From: Adiantum capillus-veneris
Taxonomy: Eukaryota; Streptophyta; Polypodiopsida; Polypodiales; Pteridaceae
Reading direction: 5' to 3'
NCBI GenBank assembly: GCA_014529385.2
Contig: CM043969.1
Location: 75,440,676-75,504,675, forward strand
Length of the DNA stretch: 64,000 nucleotides
Both the position numbers and the translations under genes were made by a program. Numbering within the stretch: position 1 is the stretch's first letter; every line of letters begins with the position of its first letter. Below are positions 58,541-64,000 of the stretch, one piece after another. A model generated the notes under the pieces. It saw nothing but the letters and a program-made list of their open reading frames with translations, did no database searches and was not told the DNA's origin.

Positions 58541-59180
58541 TGTGTTAAACAAAGTACATTGAGACACTATTGCTTGGCTTTGAAGATTGCAAGCCTATTG
58601 CTACTTCTGTGGAGCCAAGCTTGAACCTTAGTCTTGTGATGCTTGAGACTGCTTTTATGTCACTCTTTGTTATTAGAATATTGGATGCATGATTTATGTA
58701 TGTGCATTAAGAGGCTAGGTGTTCAATATGTAGTCTCATAGGTGAGCATATTTATGCAGTCTCATAGGTGAGCATATTCAATATGCAGTCTCATAGCCTA
58801 TGAGCATATTTATGCATTAAGAGGCTAGATATTCAATATGCAGTCTCATAGGTGAGCATATTTATGCATAGTCCAAGGTCTATGCACTGGAAGGTGGTTA
58901 AGCATATCTTTTGCTACTTGAGAGGCACTATGCACCTTGGGTTGTTTAATCCCAAGGGAGATCATTGACACTAGATTTACATGTTTTTTTTAAAATTTAG
59001 GTTGGGCTTGTTGCTATGACACAAGAGTGACCACTAGTGGTTTTTATTTCATGATCGACAAGTTATGTCTACTAGGTTGAGCAAAAAGCATCCACAATGG
59101 CAACTTCCATTTATGAAGTTGAGTACATGGCATCTTTCATGTTAAAAACCTACTTGTATAGTCATCAGTGCACACCATTT
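58541..59180 (+). pseudogene. pol: Copia RT-RNase H scrap
   Basis: LLGFEDCKPIATSVEPSLNL near 58578 matches the copia stretch after RT (usually MxDCKPVSTP). HWKVVKHIFCYLRGTMHLGLFN near 58880 matches the RNase H lead-in. SIYEVEYMASF near 59105 corresponds to STTEAEYVA. The region between is replaced by the minisatellite at 58700-58870. Confidence 0.7.
58700..58872. repeat. Irregular minisatellite (CAGTCTCATAGGTGAGCATA unit)
   Basis: Four to five overlapping copies of a ~35-60 base unit combining ATATGCAGTCTCATAGGTG, AGCATATTTATGCA and AAGAGGCTAG. Confidence 0.85.
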
Positions 59181-59987
59181 TTTGTATATAAAAGTTTTTA
59201 TTTTTGTCCACTTTGTAAATTTCAATATGTGTACTACACTATAGATAATCCAATTCTGACTTCAAAAAGGTATTTTTAAGCAAAGCAACTATGGTGATAG
59301 GAATTTTGAAAAACTGGAAATGAACATTCCTTATGACCAAAGCAGAGAGTCAAATTTTTCAACGGAAGGTCAATTTTTGTTTCAAAAACAACACTAGTGA
59401 TCCCTAATGCATCACTTATATTTTTATTGAAACAACCACTAACGGTTGTCAAGAACCCGGAATCTCGTAGGAGGGGCAATGTGGGCCCCATCACAAATGT
59501 CACTTACAATGCTCTTGTAGCGCTACACATGTGTTGTCTATATCACTGATGACATGTTTTGAGATAAAAATCACTATTTTACCCTCAATGAGTGGTTAAT
59601 TCTATAATGGAGCATTTGAGCATCCATACACCCACACACACCATGAATAGCTTGTTTCTAACTAACTTACCACATTGTGTGACACATACAAATAGGTTCT
59701 TTGATTAGGTAATTGCATAGGTTCATTAAATCAACTTTTTGAATAGAGTCAAAAAATGGAATGAAAACATAACTTACCATTACCAAAGCATATTTACAAA
59801 TCTTTGTACATGGCCTAATTGGCCTAGCTACACAAGCAAGGGGGGATATTTCCAGGCGAGCAATTTTTGGTGAGCGCTTTTTAGAAATGAGGTGAGCAGA
59901 TTCCTAAAAAGATTCTCTCTTCCTCCTTGTCGACTCTTTCGCCTTTTTCATATCTCTATCTGTGTGTGTGTGTGTGTGTGTGTGTGA

Positions 59988-60058
<71 letters not shown>

Positions 60059-60060
60059 AG
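59181..60060. other. No gene; ends in a long microsatellite
   Basis: No coding motif. (TG)n at 59961-59986 passes into (AG)n at 59991-60056. The right side probably contains the 3' end of the MULE-like element, but no terminal inverted repeat can be tested because the other end lies outside the window. Confidence 0.5.
59961..60056. repeat. (TG)n(AG)n compound microsatellite
   Basis: About 26 bases of TG then 66 of AG. Confidence 0.95.
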
Positions 60061-60253
60061 GGAGGTTGAGACATAGACAAAGATTTAGGGTTTATGGTAC
60101 TAAAACCAATAACATCCATTAATAATAGAAAGTTACATTTTATTGCACTTGTATTACATAGGCAAGAAGCGTTCATCTTTTGGAAGGCCCGGTTTTAGGA
60201 GTAGACGTGCTGCCTTTGAGTGGCCAAAGAAGATTCACCACGTTTCCTAGCTG

Positions 60254-60535
60254 CTACGTCATTTCCTCCTCATCCTCCTCTGTGATGAGCCCAATCTTCT
60301 TCCAGCAAGAGAAAGCAAATTGTCCCTTCTCGACCAAGCTGAGTAAGCTCCGCATATTGAGTTTCTTGCGGAAATGATAGAGGCGATACACATTGATTGT
60401 TGCCTTTAGAGCCTCCCTAAACCAGTCGGCTCCATACAACACCTCTTTGTTGGGAATGGATTCCATGGCATCCCACGCAGACTTGATTTTATTCTCAAGA
60501 TAGTCGGTCTCGTGAAAAGTAATAGAGGTGTGCAA
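60254..60535 (-). CDS. Unknown ORF downstream of the MULE-like gene
   Basis: 93 codons, charged, ending KIGLITEEDEEEMT. Helix-like composition (ENKIKSAWDAMESI, REALKATINVYRLY). I do not recognise it. It could be a last exon of the MULE-like gene or part of its 3' flank. Confidence 0.35.
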   Translation of the reverse strand: MHTSITFHETDYLENKIKSAWDAMESIPNKEVLYGADWFREALKATINVYRLYHFRKKLNMRSLLSLVEKGQFAFSCWKKIGLITEEDEEEMT

Positions 60536-62058
60536 CGAAAGCTACTGGAAGCTTTCACAAAAATAGATTCAAGCAATGGTAATTTATAGACATTGTGCAA
60601 ATATTATATTACTTTATTCAGGATTTGACAAATAAACAACCTATTCTAACATATGACAAAAACTGCAAATCAATGTACCAAAATGTGGCCATCATAAGAT
60701 AAAATTAGAAACTAGTATAGCTGTCCATTTTGTGAAGCATACTAAGAAAAAGTGAGAATTGACAAATGCTATGCATCCATGCCTGGATAGGTCCAGCTTC
60801 GGCTTAGTGCCCTGAAGATATCAGCATTTTCCAGAATTGGTTGATGGATAAACATGTTCTCATTTTGGCTTAACCCTAGCACACACAGATAAATAAAATA
60901 CAAATGTTTACATGCAAGATATGGTTTTTGCTTTGACACCCATTCCATGAAGTCTGGACATGTGCTTGATGGCTGGTTGCAAATACAAACTTTGTACATC
61001 ACTACATGACCATCTTCACTTTTGGTCTCTTGAAGACCTCATTAACACCATCTGCTGCACATATCTCTTCTACGACCTTCGCTCTCAGGGCTAGGGCTAA
61101 ATTGATCTTGCGAGCAGCATCCTTGGAAATGGAAGTCCGATACCGTACACGTAGACCATCTTGCATTGTGGCTCTTGCACTGCCTTCACGATTGGATGTA
61201 TCTTTTGACTTGAAAGGAGAGTTGGTCATATTTTGTGCAGGAGCAAGCGGCGTTACATTAGATATTCCTTCTTTGCTGAGCTCCACTTGATACCCCCCTT
61301 CATGGAATATTTGCACCTCATTCTCCGATAGGTTGGTGCTCACATGCACGGGCCAAGTGTGTGGTGGATGCTGAGGCTGCGGCTCAATGTTCTGGTCTAC
61401 TATATGGCAATGCAAGACATGATCCGGACAAAACCAAAACCATTGACGCACCACACCATTTGGATGTTTACGATATCCTTCAAAAGATGGGGCTGGTATA
61501 CCAAGGCTAGAACCTGCAATATTGCATCCACACCTTCGTCCTCCTCTTGGCGTGCTGCTACATGTGACCCTACTACCTTGTGGAGTTCAGCGTATGGCCC
61601 ACATTGCCTCATTGACCTTGCGCTCAACTACATACTGCCCACCAGAACCTATACTTTGTTTTGGGGTTTGTGATATCCCTTCTTCTGCAAAGTTGATCTT
61701 ATGTGGTCTTCCACACTTCTTGCGATCTTTGGTGACCGAGTTGTACTCATATGAGATGCATCATCTTCCACGTTGATAACCTCATTTGACTTGCATTTTT
61801 GCCTTGATGTCTCCTTATCTCCTGTCAATGGAGTTGGTTGTTTATACATTGGAGTGCCCTCATTAGCCGCATTCACTGCTCTTATCACTTGGCTGGGATG
61901 TTTTTCATGGCGTTCCGCAAGCTTTTGTATTGATGGACCCTTCTCAATGTATTTTCCATGGCTGTATGAAATGGCCTTTGTGCTCTGTAAGATGGAATTT
62001 GCAAGGTCGGTTGTACATGCATCATAGAATGAAATGCGTTTACGAAAACCCTCCCCTG

Positions 62059-62604
62059 CTAGCCAGCTGCCATGCTTGCTCTCGCAAGATTAGTGCGTGG
62101 AGTGTTTGGTCCATCAGAGCTACTTTCTACGCATGTCATAATGCTACCCCAATGTGCAATACGAATTTTCCACCAACTAAGACATGAATCCATGTATGGA
62201 ATGTTATGGTCTATGCAATGACCGTTATGCCACCATTGGCGTATCATACGAGCCTCTGCTGCTGCAGCCTCTTTTGTTGGTGCTTGCCTCCACTTCTCAC
62301 ATATTTCTTTGTGTGTGTATTGAGAAGCTTGCACCACATACTTCATTGTGTGTTGATTCAAGCTTTGCTTCCAATGAAAAGGATAAGAATTCTCTTGACC
62401 GCTCATTGTATTGGTCTTGTCACCACCATTGAAAACAATTCGAACTGCATTCCAATTTGCTTGAGCTTCATCCGCCATGAAGCCAAAGAAATTAGCTTTG
62501 TCACACCGACACGATATCATGACATCATTGAGGCACTCCCAAAACAAACATTGCATTTCCATGTCGTCCTGTTTCATTTCATAAGTTGCAATAGCCAAAA
62601 GGTC
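62059..62604 (-). pseudogene. MULE-like transposase, central exon
   Basis: Open from the acceptor at 62604 (DLLAIATYEMKQDD) to 62059. Holds CLFWECLNDVM, NFFGFMADEAQANWNAVRIV, YPFHWKQSLNQHTM, EICEKWRQAPTKEAA, and WWKIRIAHWGSIM. The Asp in MADEAQANW sits where the second catalytic acid of a DDE transposase is expected. No stop within, so this exon looks maintained. Confidence 0.75.
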
Positions 62605-62668
62605 CTGCATGCTGCAAACAAATTGTTTTAGAGAGTCAAATGCAACCCACAAAGCTATTAAGGTGCAC
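62605..62668 (-). other. 64-nt spliceosomal intron
   Basis: On the minus strand: CATG, then GTGCACC as donor, a T-rich tail TTGTTTGCAGCATGCAG as acceptor. Removing it joins VYDPRYM to DLLAIATYEM in frame. Such intron length is near the low end for plants. Confidence 0.7.
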
Positions 62669-62975
62669 CATGTACCTTGGATCATAGACATAACAGGCCA
62701 TAGTCACCCATTCGTTAACTCGTTTGGTGTGATCAGACTGGATCCACACACGTCGAAGATTGCCATCCCGATCTTGTCTCATTCGGTTCACCAGGTCCAC
62801 ACCGGATGCTGGACCAATTGTGGACATTTTGAAGACATAAAATTTCTCCCCCTCCGTACCTTGACCAGGAAACTGGCTTCCATGGAAAAAGTCATATGTG
62901 CAGTCTCGCTTTAGCTTTAGGAGTGCATCAATGCCGAAAACCCCTCTACGTAAAATAGATACTGATCTTCGAAAC
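62669..62975 (-). pseudogene. MULE-like transposase, upstream core exon
   Basis: FRRSVSILRRGVFGIDALLK, FFHGSQFPGQGTEGEKFYVF, IGPASGVDLVNRMRQDRDGN, RVWIQSDHTKRVNEWVTMAC. The Asp in IQSDHTKR lies in a position suited to the first catalytic acid. The 5' splice boundary near 62980-63050 is not resolved. Confidence 0.7.
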
Positions 62976-63041
62976 CTAACAATGTTCAAAGTGTTTAGAT
63001 AAAAAATAATTTAGCATAGGGTTTTGCATCGAAATAAGAAT

Positions 63042-63866
63042 CTAGGAAATTCTCATACCAATTATCTTGCACCAATGGCCCCAACTCCTCAGCGATTGCA
63101 AATAGCTGTTGCTTGCTAAAATTCCTTCGTTGGTGTTGTTGCAAAAAAGTGTTGTACTTATAATTTCTTTTGCCAAACACATTTGAACCTTCCTGGCTCC
63201 TGTGTGTGGGTCAACAGTCCTTTGCACCATCACCTTGGTGTTGCCCGTTAGTGTTTTGGATGTGCCGCTGCGCACATCGTGTCGATGTGTGCCATGATGA
63301 ATCATGACTCTAGTGGCAGTCTCATCGGATGGCATGACATAGTATACTACACAATCACATGTTGCAATATAGAAAGCAATTGCCTTACAAAAGTGGCATG
63401 TAAGGCTCTTATCTCCAATCTTACAATATAGTCCTGGTGCAGTTGCCTTTTGTATGTACCTGTTGAAATGACTTGTATTGGGAATATGATAATTAACCAA
63501 GCGGACACATTGTTCATTCATGCACTTGAGAGATCCTATGCAGTGACTAAGACGCACTACACTTGGAAAAACAATATTGGACGTTTGTGACTTTGACCAC
63601 AAACAAGGATCATACTTATGCTCCATTGCATCCATATGGTGCAACTTTCCCATGGTAGGTAGAAATTCTAAAACAAGATCACCATTGTAAGACCTTGGAA
63701 TCTCTGTAACTTGTTCCACTTGTTGTATTTGCATTAAAAACTTTGTCAATGTGCCCTTCTTTTCGGCTTGTAAGAGTTTTTGTCTTGTACTCCCTTTGAA
63801 GCTATTTGAGAGCAAAACTCGAGGGGGGGTGCATAGATCTATTAACTCCTTTTGATCGAATTGCAC
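63042..63866 (-). pseudogene. MULE-like transposase, zinc-binding N-terminal exon
   Basis: Contains CIGSLKCMNEQC, CHFCKAIAFYIATCDC and MIHHGTHRHDVR, a Cys/His set of the WRKY-GCM1/FLYWCH type, used for target or terminal repeat binding in MULE proteins. From ~63175 a different frame (FSKQQLFAIAEELGPLVQDN) reads better than this one, indicating a one-base shift. Upstream, coding continues in another frame to the window edge. Confidence 0.7.
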
Positions 63867-64000
63867 CTGTGACGGACTATCCCAATGGCAATGGGATTCG
63901 TGCTAGGTGAGCCTGCATATTGTGTTTGATGGGGTACGTTGACTTTGTATTTACGTAAAAGCTGTTCATCCAGTACATAGATGAATTCACCCAAATTGTT

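Larger units (their letters stand above)
60769..64000 (-). pseudogene. MULE-like transposase gene with GCM/FLYWCH-like and SWIM-like zinc modules, partial
   Basis: Runs off the right edge; several frames and at least one intron. From the N-terminal side: NNLGEFIYVLDEQLL (edge), a zinc-binding region (63545-63275; Cys pairs then HHGTHRH) of the WRKY-GCM1/FLYWCH kind, a transposase-like core (QFPGQGTEGEKFYVFKM, VTMACYVYDPRYM, FFGFMADEAQANWNAVRIVF), QSLNQHTMKYV, a Trp-rich stretch, a variable region (61888-61002), and a SWIM-like finger (VCICNQPSSTCPDF then ACKHLYFI; the usual C-T-C reads S-T-C). This order is typical of MULE transposases. Frameshifts near 63860, 63175 and 61030 suggest decay, though wrong splicing on my part could mimic some. 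Confidence 0.75.

Overview
The window is a transposon graveyard from a plant nuclear genome. I see no ordinary single-copy host gene, no rRNA, no tRNA and no CRISPR. Plant origin follows from Ty1/copia and Ty3/gypsy chromovirus polyproteins, primer sites matching initiator-Met and Asp tRNAs, telo-box motifs in an LTR, and plant-type Helitron and MULE proteins. The mix of a Penelope-like element (PLE), a Helitron carrying an endonuclease domain, and a GCM/FLYWCH-like plus SWIM MULE-type transposase suggests a seed-free land plant such as a fern, lycophyte or bryophyte. That assignment is inference.

Layout. 1-9.6 kb holds three gypsy pieces: a gag on + (1-1572), a minus-strand chromovirus with one LTR (2238-6552, protease and RT palm deleted), and a gag-protease fragment on + (6553-7836) with decayed sequence after it. 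9.57-14.3 kb is a decayed minus-strand Helitron: N-terminal region, Rep, Pif1 helicase, then an AP-type endonuclease. 15.6-23.6 kb is a minus-strand gypsy fragment split by a nearly complete copia element (16941-22490) with 192-bp LTRs and a CACAT target duplication. 24.6-27.7 kb is an LTR element with only gag (TR-GAG type). 27.9-31.7 kb is a decayed gypsy chromovirus on +, followed by its probable 3' LTR and microsatellites. 33.4-39.0 kb is a minus-strand copia element with ~755-bp LTRs and a largely open polyprotein.

39.6-58.5 kb is the most unusual part: two head-to-tail copies of a PLE. Copy 1 is split by a 9.9-kb LTR element with a tRNA-Asp primer site and a long unfamiliar polyprotein but no recognisable RT or integrase. 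Copy 1 carries the RT on + and a GU-tolerant hairpin after it; copy 2 stops just before the RT. 58.5-59.2 kb is a copia scrap. 60.8-64.0 kb is a minus-strand MULE-like gene with at least one clear intron, running off the right edge.

Almost every reading frame carries stops or frameshifts, so most elements are dead. The best-preserved coding units are the copia RT/RNase H at 34251-35822, the copia pol at 18932-22209, and parts of the MULE-like gene. Nesting gives a relative order: the copia at 16.9 kb is younger than the gypsy it splits, and the LTR element at 40.8 kb is younger than PLE copy 1.
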